Below are positions 7,644 through 15,983 of a stretch of 16,495 nucleotides of DNA, in pieces. Source of the stretch: Syntrophaceae bacterium (GTDB taxonomy: Bacteria > Desulfobacterota > DTXE01). How positions within the stretch are numbered: the stretch's first letter is position 1; the number at the start of each line of letters is the position of its first letter. The stretch is taken from contig DTXE01000504.1 in NCBI GenBank assembly GCA_012962595.1, forward strand, positions 1 to 16,495, in the 5' to 3' direction. The notes under the pieces are model-generated. The model did not search any database and was not told the DNA's origin. It was given only the letters and a program-made list of their open reading frames with translations. The position numbers and the translations under genes are program-made.

Positions 7644-7926
7644 TTAAGATTAAGGGTGGAGGATGGGAATAGACTCTTCTTTCTTGTTTTGGCTTTGCCA
7701 AAACATAGGCTGACGATGACACCTGCCTGAGGAGGGGTTTAAGTTTCTATTTTCTTAATCTTAAAAAAGTTTTTCCTTTTTAAAGGGAAGATGAGCCAGC
7801 CCAAAAATTCCTTTTCCTTATTACAAAAATTATTTTCTGCCGAAAGGTAGAAAAAACCCTGACGAAGGCAGGTGTCTGAGAAAGCCTATAAGGGGAAGCA
7901 GGCTGGCTGAGACTACAGGCTCAGCC
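7644..7926. repeat. Cluster of interleaved inverted repeats upstream of the hsd operon
   Basis: Several perfect inverted pairs lie here: TTAAGATTAAG (7644-7654) with CTTAATCTTAA (7754-7764); a tight hairpin GTTTTGGC/GCCAAAAC (7686-7704, loop 3); GACACCTGCCT (7718-7728) with AGGCAGGTGTC (7866-7876); AGCCAGCC (7794-7801) with GGCTGGCT (7901-7908); and GGCTGAG/CTCAGCC (7905-7926). The pairs interleave, and the last two compete for bases 7905-7908. This stretch has no gene. It may be a structured RNA, recombination-site remnant or decayed mobile DNA. Confidence 0.6.
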
Positions 7927-7946
7927 CCGAGCACCGAGACTGCAGG

Positions 7947-8186
7947 GTGGGTGGCCGAACAGGACTCAAACTATCAGGTTTATCCTCCGAAACCTTCCAA
8001 TCCACCCTCCAATACTTCCTAAAAACCCTCCCTCAAAAGAAAGGATTTGAAAAGAATCTTTTTATCAAGAAATTCATCAAAGAAATAGTTTATTCAAAGG
8101 AAAACATCCAGATAAATCTTTATTTTTCAAGGGATTTTGCAGATGTTAATTTTCCTGATTTACCAAATCGGGCTGGGCGGGGAGGG
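7947..8186 (+). pseudogene. C-terminal remnant of a serine recombinase
   Basis: An open frame from about 7911 runs into the antisense strand of tRNA-Asn and ends at 8312. Residues 18-72 (counting from GTG 7947) contain KKFIKEIVYSKENIQINLYF and DVNFPDLPNRAG, resembling the extreme C-terminus of large serine recombinases (a helix ending FIKxIV followed by a beta strand). No resolvase catalytic domain precedes it; upstream frames are closed. The portion overlapping the tRNA (GEGLEPPTKWLTATRSAG) is just the tRNA read in translation, so the frame is not a full gene. It suggests a past integration beside the tRNA. Confidence 0.5.
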
Positions 8187-8247
8187 AATAATTCAGAAGA
8201 AAATTTATCTTTAAAAGTTCCCCAAAACTTAGTTTGTAGTAATAGAT

Positions 8248-8323
8248 TGGCTCCCGGGGAGGGACTCGAACCCCCGACCAAGTGGTTAACAGCCACCCGC
8301 TCTGCCGGCTGAGCTACCCGGGA
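8248..8323 (-). tRNA. tRNA-Asn (anticodon GUU), CCA encoded
   Basis: The minus strand folds into a complete cloverleaf: acceptor TCCCGGG with CCCGGGA; D-arm GCTC/GAGC; anticodon stem GGTGG/CCACT closing loop CTGTTAA, giving anticodon GTT; a 5-base variable loop; T-arm GGGGG TTCGAGT CCCTC; discriminator G; then encoded CCA at 8250-8248. Length is 76. It has its own promoter just upstream and lies between porB and the restriction island. Confidence 0.97.
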
Positions 8324-8331
8324 ACAGCTAC

Positions 8332-8360
8332 TTTATAGCAGACCCACAACCATAATTCAA
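8332..8360 (-). promoter_or_regulatory. Promoter of tRNA-Asn
   Basis: On the minus strand TTGAAT (8360-8355), 17 bases, TATAAA (8337-8332). The tRNA 5' end (8323) is 8 bases beyond the -10 box, so transcription would start only a few bases before mature tRNA. The interval also lies just downstream of the porB stop, where no clear terminator is seen. Confidence 0.65.
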
Positions 8361-8397
8361 GGCTTATCTCTGGCAGGAAAAATGTCCCTAAAATGGA

Positions 8398-9411
8398 TTA
8401 TGACTGCGCAGGGCTTGAGGCGTACTGTAAGGCATTCATATAATAGGAATGGAATTTCTCCTGGCATTCCAGCTTAACCATATTTTCATCTCCCCGCCTC
8501 TGGATCCTTTCTATTACATCCCTGGTTAGATGTCTGAAGCGGCGCTGAGTCTTGAGGTATTCCTCTACAGGTTTTCTTCTATCCACCCTCACAGTAATCT
8601 TGTATCGCCCATTTACCACCTCATAAAGGGGAAATATGCCTGTTTGCACAGCGAGCCGACTTACCTCAATGCTCATATCACTTGGACATCGCCACCCAGT
8701 GGGACATGGTGAGAATATATGGAGATAGGCTGGTCCTTTAATCAGGGCTGCCTTCCTTACCTTATTCATCAGATCAATATAGTGGGAAGGGGCACAGGTA
8801 GCCACATAGGGGATATTATGGGCAACTGCAATGGCAGGCATATCCTTTTTCCAGGTCATCTGACCGATACTCCTTTTCCCAGGCGGAGAAGTAGTAGTCA
8901 TTGCCCCATAAGGGGTGGCACTTGATCTCTGGATGCCGGTATTCATATATGCCTCATTATCCAGGCAGACATAAACAAAGTCGTGTCCCCGCTCAAAGGC
9001 CCCTGAGAGTGCCTGAACCCCTATATCGGCAGTCCCTCCATCACCGGCCATTGCCACAACGAATATACGTCTATCTTTAATCTTCCCTTTTCTCATGAGG
9101 GCTTTCAGGCCAGCCTCAATGCCTGAGGCCACTGCTGCAGCATTTTCAAAGGCTACATGTATCCAAGGTACCTCCCAGGCAGTCTGAGGAAAAGATGAGG
9201 ATATAATCTCCATGCATCCCGTGGGCATGGCCACAATGGTATCTCTACCCAGGGCCTTCATAACCAGCCTCATGGCCAGAACCTCTCCACAGCCTAAGCA
9301 TGCACGGTGGCCTGGTGAAACCAGCTCCTCCCTGGGAAGCTCTCTGGGCTTAAAGCCCCTGAAATCCTTCAATTCCTCCAGCTCTTTAGCCATCAATTCT
9401 TCTGCAATCAT
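8398..9411 (-). CDS. porB: Pyruvate (2-oxoacid):ferredoxin oxidoreductase, beta subunit
   Basis: The beta subunit binds thiamine diphosphate and the proximal [4Fe-4S] cluster, and carries out oxidative decarboxylation of an oxoacid to acyl-CoA with reduced ferredoxin. The thiamine motif is GDGGTADIG (123-131) with DN at 151-152. Cluster cysteines are C38, C41, C66 and C236. At 337 residues it is slightly longer than usual, with a short N-terminal extension. The tail after about 290 is charged. The segment [18 protein letters not shown] is what I expect for pyruvate enzymes, but other oxoacids cannot be excluded. ATG overlaps the porA stop (ATGA) and GGGAG is 2 bases away, so translational coupling is likely. 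It is the last gene of the operon, next to tRNA-Asn. Confidence 0.92.
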   Translation of the reverse strand: MIAEELMAKELEELKDFRGFKPRELPREELVSPGHRACLGCGEVLAMRLVMKALGRDTIVAMPTGCMEIISSSFPQTAWEVPWIHVAFENAAAVASGIEAGLKALMRKGKIKDRRIFVVAMAGDGGTADIGVQALSGAFERGHDFVYVCLDNEAYMNTGIQRSSATPYGAMTTTSPPGKRSIGQMTWKKDMPAIAVAHNIPYVATCAPSHYIDLMNKVRKAALIKGPAYLHIFSPCPTGWRCPSDMSIEVSRLAVQTGIFPLYEVVNGRYKITVRVDRRKPVEEYLKTQRRFRHLTRDVIERIQRRGDENMVKLECQEKFHSYYMNALQYASSPAQS

Positions 9412-10586
9412 AACTCCCTTACCCCCACAAGTTCATAAAATTGTTCTTTACCTTCTTTTGCGTATTCTATAGATTGGTTGACCATCTCCTCAAACATCTC
9501 CAGAGTAACATCCCTTCCACCTAATCCTGCAATAAACCCCAGGACCTTGGGCCTGTTCGGGAGCCCGAAGAGAGCAGACCTTACCTCTGAACACACTGGC
9601 CCACCCGGTCCACCAGTAGAAACAGCCCTATCTACAACAGCCAATGTGTCTGCACCCTTGACTGCCGCCCTCAATTCATCTAAAGGGAAAGGTCGCCAGA
9701 GCCTGAGCCGAATGAGACCCACAGATACACCCTTTTCTCGCATAATATCCACCGCGGTCATGGCGGTTTCGCTGATAGACCCCATTGTTAACAACAAAAC
9801 CTCTGCGTCTTCGCATCTGTATGTCTCCACTGGCTTATAGTGTCGACCAAATATCTTCCCGAATTCATCCCAGGCCTGGATTATGGGCCCTTTAGAGGCC
9901 ACCAATGCCTCATCCAATTGCTTCTTTGCCTCGGTATATACCTCCGGTATGCCCACAGGGCCCATGGAGATAGGTCTATCAGGGTCAAGCCTCATGGCAG
10001 GCTTAAATTCTGGCAAATACCTCCTTACCTCCTCCTTTTCCGGGATATCTATAGGCTCTATCATATGACTTAAAATAAAGCCATCAAGATTTACCATAAT
10101 AGGCAGGAGTACCCGATGATCCTCGGCTACCCTAAAGGCATGGAGTGTAAGGTCAAACACCTCCTGTCCATTTTCCGCAAAGGTTTGAATCCAGCCACAA
10201 TCCCTTTCTGCCATTATATCACTATGGTCGTTCCATATATTAATGGGTGCCGATAGCGCCCTATTCACCACCATCATCACTATAGGTGTCCTGAGTGCAG
10301 ATGCGATAAATAATATCTCGTGCATAAGGGCTAGTCCCTGAGCGCAAGTTGCGGTAAATGTCCTGGCCCCTGCTGCGGAGGAGCCAATACAGGCACTTAA
10401 GGCCGAATGTTCGGATTCCACAGGCACATACTCTGCGTCTAATTCCCCATCGGCTACAAGCTCCGCCAAATGCTCCACAATATGGGTCTGTGGGGTTATG
10501 GGATAGGCTGCTATCACATCCACATCTGCTAATTTTGCAGCCTCAGCCGCTGCAATAGAAACCTCCATGGCCACTCTCACACCCAT
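9408..10586 (-). CDS. porA: Pyruvate (2-oxoacid):ferredoxin oxidoreductase, alpha subunit
   Basis: The alpha subunit completes the thiamine active site with porB and forms the substrate pocket. The 392 residues show [17 protein letters not shown] (about 26-42), [18 protein letters not shown] (57-74) with the catalytic-region Glu, then [13 protein letters not shown], all typical of PorA domain I. Domain II with VLLLTMGSI (264-272) follows. The length is standard. Its ATG shares one base with the porD stop (TAATG), and its stop overlaps the porB start, so all four por genes are coupled. The enzyme is the separate-subunit, archaeal-type form rather than the fused bacterial one. Confidence 0.92.
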   Translation of the reverse strand: MGVRVAMEVSIAAAEAAKLADVDVIAAYPITPQTHIVEHLAELVADGELDAEYVPVESEHSALSACIGSSAAGARTFTATCAQGLALMHEILFIASALRTPIVMMVVNRALSAPINIWNDHSDIMAERDCGWIQTFAENGQEVFDLTLHAFRVAEDHRVLLPIMVNLDGFILSHMIEPIDIPEKEEVRRYLPEFKPAMRLDPDRPISMGPVGIPEVYTEAKKQLDEALVASKGPIIQAWDEFGKIFGRHYKPVETYRCEDAEVLLLTMGSISETAMTAVDIMREKGVSVGLIRLRLWRPFPLDELRAAVKGADTLAVVDRAVSTGGPGGPVCSEVRSALFGLPNRPKVLGFIAGLGGRDVTLEMFEEMVNQSIEYAKEGKEQFYELVGVREL

Positions 10587-10885
10587 TACTCCTCCCTAAT
10601 CATGGCGATGGCGTCTGTAGGGCATTCCCGAGCACATATTCCGCACCCTTTACAGTAATTACCATCGGAATCAAAAAAGCCATCTTCCGTGGGTCTATAG
10701 GCCATATCTGGGCAGAGAATCCAGCAGAGTCCGCACCTTATGCACTTCTCTTTATCGGTCACTGGCCTCTGGGAACGCCAATCACCTGTTTTAAATCCCT
10801 TGCTGGTTCCAGGCTCAATTAAAGCACATCCCAGTTCTAAATCCTTCCAGCCTATGATGCCTCCTGTTTTTTCTGATGCCTTCAT
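10586..10885 (-). CDS. porD: Pyruvate (2-oxoacid):ferredoxin oxidoreductase, delta subunit (2[4Fe-4S])
   Basis: A 99-residue electron-transfer subunit. It passes electrons from the alpha-beta catalytic core to external ferredoxin. Two ferredoxin motifs are complete: C48, C51, C54, C58 in [12 protein letters not shown], and C78, C81, C84, C88 in [12 protein letters not shown], each with the usual Pro. The N-terminal 40 residues ([16 protein letters not shown], then [10 protein letters not shown]) match the PorD leader region. It overlaps porG upstream by 4 bases (ATGA) and porA downstream by one base. Length and gene order (G, D, A, B) match four-subunit enzymes. Confidence 0.93.
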   Translation of the reverse strand: MKASEKTGGIIGWKDLELGCALIEPGTSKGFKTGDWRSQRPVTDKEKCIRCGLCWILCPDMAYRPTEDGFFDSDGNYCKGCGICARECPTDAIAMIREE

Positions 10886-11430
10886 TGTTCCACCCTTGTT
10901 TCTTTATAGGCCTGTTCCAGAGCCATTTTATTTTTGGGGGCAATTGGCCCGAATCTTCTATCAATGGCCCTGTTTATGGAATCTATATTGACCACGGATG
11001 TTGCCTTTATCAGAGCTCCAAGCATGGTAGTATTGGTAATAGGCAAACCTAAATTGTCCAGTGCAATTTTTGTGGCGTCTACCAATGCCATCCGTGAACG
11101 GATTTTATATTGAGATTTTATCTCATCCTCTGACTGAGTACTATTAATAACCACCATACCATTATCCTTTAAACCCTCTGCCACATCAACCACTTCTAAA
11201 AGGGTTGGATCAAGAACAACCACTATGTCTGGATGGTATACCTTTTCCCTTAAGCGTATAGGCTTATCATCTACTCTTACAAAGGCGGTTACCGGGGCAC
11301 CTCTTCTTTCTGGCCCGAAACTGGGAAACCCCTGGGCATATTTGCCTTCTTCTATGGCAGCTGTAGCCACTATTTCCGCAGAAGTAACAGCACCCTGTCC
11401 GCCCCGACCGTGAATTCTGATTTCTATCAT
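10882..11430 (-). CDS. porG: Pyruvate (2-oxoacid):ferredoxin oxidoreductase, gamma subunit
   Basis: The 182-residue gamma subunit helps bind coenzyme A and stabilises the complex. It opens with [17 protein letters not shown], the hallmark of this family, then [15 protein letters not shown] and a [12 protein letters not shown] strand-loop, all in normal order. The length is typical. It follows the ferredoxin gene after 6 bases, with an AGGA-type Shine-Dalgarno inside that gene's end, and its stop overlaps the porD start. So it is the first of four coupled por genes, and transcription comes from the aor promoter unless a hidden internal one exists. Confidence 0.93.
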   Translation of the reverse strand: MIEIRIHGRGGQGAVTSAEIVATAAIEEGKYAQGFPSFGPERRGAPVTAFVRVDDKPIRLREKVYHPDIVVVLDPTLLEVVDVAEGLKDNGMVVINSTQSEDEIKSQYKIRSRMALVDATKIALDNLGLPITNTTMLGALIKATSVVNIDSINRAIDRRFGPIAPKNKMALEQAYKETRVEQ

Positions 11431-11436
11431 GAGATC

Positions 11437-11820
11437 CTATTCCTCCACCAATGTAAGGGCTCCAAAGGTACACCACTTAACGCATGAGGGACCAGGCTGA
11501 TCCAGCAACATGCAAAAATCGCATTTTAAAGGGATGTCGGTATCTGGTTCTCTGAATATGGTGGGTTTGGTAGGACAAGAGGCCCGGCACAGTGCACATT
11601 GATCATAAACCATTCCTCCCAGGACCAGAATTCCTTTAGAGTTGCATGCCGCATCGGTAAAGGGTCCAGCTATTACCGGAAAAAACTGATCTCCTTCCTT
11701 CATCACCCTTATCCTGGCCTTTCTGGGATTGATAGTGTCCAACACATGGCTTAGGGAACAGGCTATTTCACAACGCCTGCATCCTGTACATTTATTATAG
11801 TCAATCCTAATCCTCTCCAT
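11437..11820 (-). CDS. Multi-cluster 4Fe-4S ferredoxin-like electron carrier next to AOR
   Basis: A 127-residue polyferredoxin of the HybA/NarH type, usually found with tungsten aldehyde oxidoreductases as their electron partner. Cysteines are C11, C14, C17, C21; C59; C75, C78, C82; and C100, C103, C113, C117. That is enough for three to four clusters depending on pairing. No signal peptide is present, so it is cytoplasmic. The start has AAGGAA a few bases upstream. It lies 38 bases after aor and 6 bases before porG. It is the natural link to pass electrons from aldehyde oxidation, and possibly to share them with the por enzyme. Exact partner is inferred. Confidence 0.88.
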   Translation of the reverse strand: MERIRIDYNKCTGCRRCEIACSLSHVLDTINPRKARIRVMKEGDQFFPVIAGPFTDAACNSKGILVLGGMVYDQCALCRASCPTKPTIFREPDTDIPLKCDFCMLLDQPGPSCVKWCTFGALTLVEE

Positions 11821-11858
11821 GTCATTTCCTTATATCACTACTTTATTATACCTTGAAT

Positions 11859-13673
11859 CTATAAACCCAGATCCTTCAGTTTCTCCTCCGTGGGTATACC
11901 TTGTTCATTCCATCCCCTTAAGCGATAATACTCAGGTAATAACTTATCAAGGTGTAAGATACTCCCCTTCGCAGGACCATCGGGAATGGGTTCAGAAAGC
12001 AACCTTTCAGATAAGGTATCATCCGCTCCGGTAAACCCAGCCTTTATATTGAATAGCCGTTCCAGGTTCCAGATTCTCTCACCTATCTTGAGAATGTCAT
12101 CCACTTCATAGTGAGTTTCTAACACATCGTTTACCATGGTAACCATATCATCTATCCATATACACATGAGTGATAGGGGGCAAATTCCCATGGCATTAAG
12201 TACCGCGGTCAAATCCTGAAAGAGCTTAACCTTCCATGCCTTGCCCTCTGTTTCCAATGGATGGGGTTCCCCATGTATACCTAGGACCTCATCAATAACA
12301 GTAAATCCATCAAGGTGGTAAGCCCCAGAGTTAGAGGTTGCAAAATGTAATCCCATACCCTGTATTCCTCTGGGGTCATACGGGGGGAGCTCACGCCCTT
12401 TTGCTCCCATAAAGGATTCCATATGCTCATAATCCTTGGCAATCCTGAATGCCCCTGTCCCTAAAATACAACCAAATCCATTACCCTCTCCAATTAAATT
12501 TATTAATGGAATGAGGTTTTCACTTTTCCCAAAGCGGAAACTTTGGCCTGCATCCAGCTCAGAAAGTATTCCTTTCTCATATAACTCTGTGGCAGTGGCA
12601 ATGGCAGCTCCCACTGAGATGGGATCGATACCTAATTGGACACATAAGTAATAGGCCTTGGCTATAGCCAGTAAATGATCAATGCCCAGGTTAGGCCCTA
12701 ACATAGCAATGGTATTATAATCCAGACCTGTTCCTTTCCCATCAAATGGTGGTTTCTTAGTCTCTGTTGTCTTAAGACACGCCATAGGACAGGCCAAACA
12801 ACTCCTGTGTCCGCACAGGATAGAACGGGCCAAGGCTTGCGAATCCACATTTTTTATCCCATTAAATACCGCGGCTTGAAAATTTTTTGAAGGCAAGAAT
12901 CCCATCTGATGCAAGGTTTCTACTAAAAAAGTGGTGCCAAGATTTCTCACTTTTTCTGAAATCAAGGGATCTTTCTCAATTCGCTTCAAGAGATGCGAGG
13001 TGTTTAAAAGGAAACGATTCCCATGGGCCACCTTAACGCCCTTTGTTCCCCTCACTGCTACGGCCTTTAAGTTCTTCGTCCCCATAACCGCTCCCAAACC
13101 AGACCCACCGAAGGCCATGAAATCTTCATGAACCAGTGAGGCGATATTTGCGATCTTTTCACCAGCCGGACCTATACTTACTATACACATCTCCCTGGCT
13201 TTCCATAAGTCACCCATTTCAGCCTTGATCAACTTCTCCGTATAAGTGGTTGTTCTTCCCCAGAGATGAAGAGCCGGTAGGAGCCTTACCTTATCATCCA
13301 TAATGGAAAGATAGACTGGAAATTTGGATTTGCCTTCAATAATAATGGCATCAAAACCGGAGAACTTGAGCTCCGCTCCAAAATTGCCAAGTACGCTTGC
13401 ACAGGCTATTCCCCCGGTTAAAGGGGACTTGGTGGTAACGCTACACAAGGCACTGGCTATTGCTCCGGTTCCGGTTAGTGGACCGGTAGCAAAGATAAGT
13501 TTGTTATGGGCCTCGAGAGCATTGGCCTTTGGGTCTATTTCATCACACAATATCTTTACACCAAGGCCTCTTCCTCCCATAACTAGAGAGACTGTTTCCA
13601 AATCCAGGTCTTGAATAGCCACACTTCCCTCAGTCAAATTGACCCTTAAGACCTTTCCGGTCCAGCCGTTCAT
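11859..13673 (-). CDS. aor: Tungsten-dependent aldehyde:ferredoxin oxidoreductase
   Basis: This enzyme oxidises aldehydes to carboxylic acids (or the reverse) using a bis-molybdopterin tungsten site and one [4Fe-4S] cluster. The 604 residues match family length. The cluster ligands C292, C295, C299 (SCLACPMAC) and distal C498 (MGICPL) are present. The N-terminal pterin-binding region has WTGKVLRVNL, MGGRGLG and FATGPLTGT, and the family motif KGRELPPYDPRG is at 425-436. A perfect AGGAGGT precedes the ATG by 7 bases. It is the first gene of the operon with its ferredoxin and por. Molybdenum cannot be excluded as the metal. The substrate is not readable from the sequence; acetaldehyde or amino-acid-derived aldehydes are possible. 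Confidence 0.95.
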   Translation of the reverse strand: MNGWTGKVLRVNLTEGSVAIQDLDLETVSLVMGGRGLGVKILCDEIDPKANALEAHNKLIFATGPLTGTGAIASALCSVTTKSPLTGGIACASVLGNFGAELKFSGFDAIIIEGKSKFPVYLSIMDDKVRLLPALHLWGRTTTYTEKLIKAEMGDLWKAREMCIVSIGPAGEKIANIASLVHEDFMAFGGSGLGAVMGTKNLKAVAVRGTKGVKVAHGNRFLLNTSHLLKRIEKDPLISEKVRNLGTTFLVETLHQMGFLPSKNFQAAVFNGIKNVDSQALARSILCGHRSCLACPMACLKTTETKKPPFDGKGTGLDYNTIAMLGPNLGIDHLLAIAKAYYLCVQLGIDPISVGAAIATATELYEKGILSELDAGQSFRFGKSENLIPLINLIGEGNGFGCILGTGAFRIAKDYEHMESFMGAKGRELPPYDPRGIQGMGLHFATSNSGAYHLDGFTVIDEVLGIHGEPHPLETEGKAWKVKLFQDLTAVLNAMGICPLSLMCIWIDDMVTMVNDVLETHYEVDDILKIGERIWNLERLFNIKAGFTGADDTLSERLLSEPIPDGPAKGSILHLDKLLPEYYRLRGWNEQGIPTEEKLKDLGL

Positions 13674-13778
13674 TGAGATTACCTCCTAGTGTGGAACCAT
13701 AGCTTGCAGGTCTTCTACACAAGGGATTTTTATGGGGGTAAATCGATATGACCTATCCCGCAGTCTTTAGAAACAATA

Positions 13779-13802
13779 GGAGGGAACACCTCCATACGTA
13801 TG
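13779..13802 (-). promoter_or_regulatory. Palindrome and hairpin over the aor start site (operator candidate)
   Basis: CATACGTATG (13793-13802) is a perfect 10-bp palindrome placed directly after the predicted -10 box, so it spans the likely start site. It is followed by a 5-bp stem GGAGG/CCTCC (13779-13793). Either a repressor site or the first hairpin of the leader is possible. No regulator gene is visible in this window. Confidence 0.35.
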
Positions 13803-13830
13803 ATTACAATAGAGAAAAAAGACCTGTCAA
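13803..13830 (-). promoter_or_regulatory. Promoter of the aor-por operon
   Basis: On the minus strand TTGACA (13830-13825), 16 bases, TGTAAT (13808-13803); an alternative -10 TAATCA is at 18-base spacing. The leader to aor is about 120 bases. An 8-base inverted pair, CAGGTCTT overlapping the -35 box (13819-13826) and AAGACCTG (13707-13714), may be half-sites for a regulator, though it could be chance. Confidence 0.6.
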
Positions 13831-13885
13831 GAATTTTTAGGTTTTGAAATATCTCAAAATTTGGGACAAATTTAGAACCAAAAGA

Positions 13886-14077
13886 TTAGCTGTATGCTTT
13901 TGGCTTCCCAAATATCTTTCTATTATTCAGGGGGCATAATACCGTTTTATGGTTTAAGCATTCCCTTCTCTTTTCATTCCATTCTAACCATAAACAATCA
14001 AAGCAAGGTTTGCTTTCAAGTGAAGCATCTACACAGATAGCGTTTAACCTATTTATCTTCTTTTCCATAAACCCCAT
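13886..14077 (-). CDS. Small Cys-rich protein of unknown function in the thrC operon
   Basis: A 63-residue, soluble, basic-to-neutral protein that I do not recognise. It has Cys at 15, 25, 28, 40 and 48, with KPCFDCLWLEW giving a CxxC pair and LCPLN near the C-terminus. This spacing could hold a zinc or iron ion. Its ATG follows the thrC stop after 8 bases, within the same operon, and it ends before the aor promoter. It could be a metal-binding regulator of amino-acid synthesis or simply a small conserved hypothetical. Ribosome binding is plausible through an AGATGGGGAG-like region before the start. Confidence that it is a real gene is moderate. Confidence 0.55.
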   Translation of the reverse strand: MGFMEKKINRLNAICVDASLESKPCFDCLWLEWNEKRRECLNHKTVLCPLNNRKIFGKPKAYS

Positions 14078-14085
14078 CTCCCCAT

Positions 14086-15597
14086 CTAGTGGACCTCTCT
14101 TTTTTGAAGATTTAAGATAGCAGCGATTTCCCCAGAAGTTAGCTCTATGAAACGCTTAACATCTTTTGGAGGCAAACTTTTTCCAGGTTCAGGAAATGTA
14201 TCCAGTCCCTTAGGCCTGATAAGCCTGGGGCTATTTTGGAGTTCCCTTTTTGGAAGGATCTCAAAATCTGGAGAAAATGAATCGTTAAAATACATCTCCT
14301 GAAAGGTATAAAACTTCAAGGCATGGGCCGTGGAATCCAAAATGGCGATTTCATCCGCATGCACAATCTTGTTTTTAAAGGCCCTAACAAGACCTGCTAG
14401 CGATTCTCCACCCTGGGTGCAAATAAAGTGGCCGTTACGATTAGCGGTAAGCTGGCAATCCATAATTTCTTGTTCGGTGACCTGTACCATAAAGAATCTT
14501 TCATTTCCAGCCTTTTTTTCATATTCCTGCACAAGTTTGATAACCCTGGGCATAGAAACCGGATTACCGATCATAGCCGCCTGTGCCACACTTGGCTTTA
14601 CAACTACAGGAGAAAATATCCTTTTGTTGAGTTCTCTTTCTAGATAATATCTGTAAACCGGGTTTGCATGGGTGGATTGAACCCCGATAACTTTGGGTAA
14701 GGCATTGATAATACCTGCATCATAGAACCTCAAAAAACCGCTTATTATAGCGGTTATATTTCCGGCATTCCCTATAGGTACCACTATCACCTTTTTGTCA
14801 GTGTCATAATCTAAGTCCTGTGATATCTCAAAGGCATAAGATTCCTGTCCCCTAATCCGCCAGGCATTCTTTGAATTTAAAAGGGCCACATGGTAATTAT
14901 CAGCAAGATTTTCCACAACCTTCATGCAATCATCGAATACTCCTGGAATCTCAAACACGTATGCGCCACTTCCCAATGGCTGAGATAGCTGCACCTTGGT
15001 TATCTTTCCCTGGGGCACAAGGACTGCTGACTTAACCGTTTCATGAAGATAAGAGCCATAGAGGGCCGCTGATGCTGAGGTATCACCTGTGGATGCGCAA
15101 ATGGCTAAAATGTCCTTAACCCCAAAGGTCTTAACTAGATAGTTGATATAACTTAAGGCACAGGCCATTCCTCTATCTTTGAAAGATGCACTGGGGTTCT
15201 GACCGTCGTTTTTAAAATAGAATTCCATCCCCACAAAATCTCTCATAAAATCATTGACGGGTACCAGTGAGGTATGGCCTTCTCCCAGGTATATAATCTG
15301 GTCTAAAGGTATAAGTGGAGCAATAAATTCGTAATATAAAAAAACCCCTTTTAAGGCGGGTATATTTAACATCTTCCGATAATCAAAAATCTTTTGCCAT
15401 GTCTCCCCTGGTATCTCTTTAAATCGGTGGGAATCCTTATCTATGATCATGAGCAGGTCTTGGCAATCAGGGCAGGTATAGAGGAGTTGGCGGATAGGAA
15501 ATTCTTTGTTACATCCTAGACACTGATAGACAATCTCGCCTTTTACCTTGGGAATTATGAGGTCTCTAATCTCGGCAGGAAAGTCCTTGAGTCTCAT
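14086..15597 (-). CDS. thrC: Threonine synthase with N-terminal zinc-ribbon-like segment
   Basis: This PLP enzyme makes threonine from O-phosphohomoserine, the last step of threonine synthesis. The cofactor Lys is K140 in NPSASFKDRG, and the phosphate-binding loop GNAGN is at 276-280. An N-terminal segment carries C26, C29, C42, C45, a rubredoxin- or zinc-ribbon-like set found in several bacterial and archaeal threonine synthases. At 503 residues it is a little longer than the short form, with a C-terminal extension after about 440 that ends in TSGEIAAILNL. Its ATG overlaps the FmdB stop by 4 bases (ATGA), and the 63-residue gene follows after 8. No riboswitch or leader peptide is visible. 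Confidence 0.93.
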   Translation of the reverse strand: MRLKDFPAEIRDLIIPKVKGEIVYQCLGCNKEFPIRQLLYTCPDCQDLLMIIDKDSHRFKEIPGETWQKIFDYRKMLNIPALKGVFLYYEFIAPLIPLDQIIYLGEGHTSLVPVNDFMRDFVGMEFYFKNDGQNPSASFKDRGMACALSYINYLVKTFGVKDILAICASTGDTSASAALYGSYLHETVKSAVLVPQGKITKVQLSQPLGSGAYVFEIPGVFDDCMKVVENLADNYHVALLNSKNAWRIRGQESYAFEISQDLDYDTDKKVIVVPIGNAGNITAIISGFLRFYDAGIINALPKVIGVQSTHANPVYRYYLERELNKRIFSPVVVKPSVAQAAMIGNPVSMPRVIKLVQEYEKKAGNERFFMVQVTEQEIMDCQLTANRNGHFICTQGGESLAGLVRAFKNKIVHADEIAILDSTAHALKFYTFQEMYFNDSFSPDFEILPKRELQNSPRLIRPKGLDTFPEPGKSLPPKDVKRFIELTSGEIAAILNLQKREVH

Positions 15598-15932
15598 AGT
15601 TCCTCTTCGCCAAGGTCTCCCTTCTCCATGGCTTCATCTACCATCTGGTCAAAATCCTCCCCCAGATCTTCACCTAGTTCTTTTCCCATGCGCTTCATAA
15701 ATCGTGCTACACTTTTTGGGTCGTTTTCATCCAGATCACCAAACTTAGATGGATCGGCCAGAGATTCGAGCCTGCTTTCCTCCGATTTGACCACATTTAC
15801 CCTGGATATAAGCTTACTAAGCTTGTTACTCTTGCAATGCTTGCATATAGGTTCAAATGATTCGCTTATACGTAACAGAAGGTACGATGATTTTCGCCCA
15901 CAATCCATGCACCAATATTCGTAAATAGGCAT
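15594..15932 (-). CDS. FmdB-family zinc ribbon protein
   Basis: A 112-residue protein with an N-terminal zinc ribbon: MPIYEYWCMDCG gives C8 and C11, and C30 and C33 complete the site, as in FmdB-type putative regulators. The rest (about 50-112) is acidic, with GEDLGEDF and a helix ending EKGDLGEEEL; such tails are common in this family. FmdB-like proteins were named from a putative regulator of amide or formamide genes, but their real role is mostly unknown. The start has GGAG 6 bases upstream. It is translationally coupled to thrC, so it may regulate or chaperone that operon. Confidence 0.88.
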   Translation of the reverse strand: MPIYEYWCMDCGRKSSYLLLRISESFEPICKHCKSNKLSKLISRVNVVKSEESRLESLADPSKFGDLDENDPKSVARFMKRMGKELGEDLGEDFDQMVDEAMEKGDLGEEEL

Positions 15933-15983
15933 CTTAACTCCTAACCAGGGGCCTCCTAAAAAATTGTGGTCTATAGGCGGTGA

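Noticed and set aside
8213..8230. Terminator after tRNA-Asn (AAGTT/AACTT hairpin followed by TTTT)
   Set aside because: A 5-bp A/T-rich stem is too weak and could be chance.
7947..8312. A 121-codon plus-strand open frame as an intact gene
   Set aside because: Its last third is tRNA-Asn read in the antisense direction, and it lacks any catalytic domain. Only a recombinase C-terminal remnant is supported.
13681..13796. A molybdenum/tungsten-cofactor riboswitch in the aor leader
   Set aside because: I looked for the conserved Moco RNA core and did not find it; only a 5-bp hairpin and short inverted pairs are visible.
13835..13870. Terminator after the thrC operon (TTTTGA/TCAAAA hairpin)
   Set aside because: The stem is short and A/T-only apart from one pair, and no T-run follows on the minus strand.
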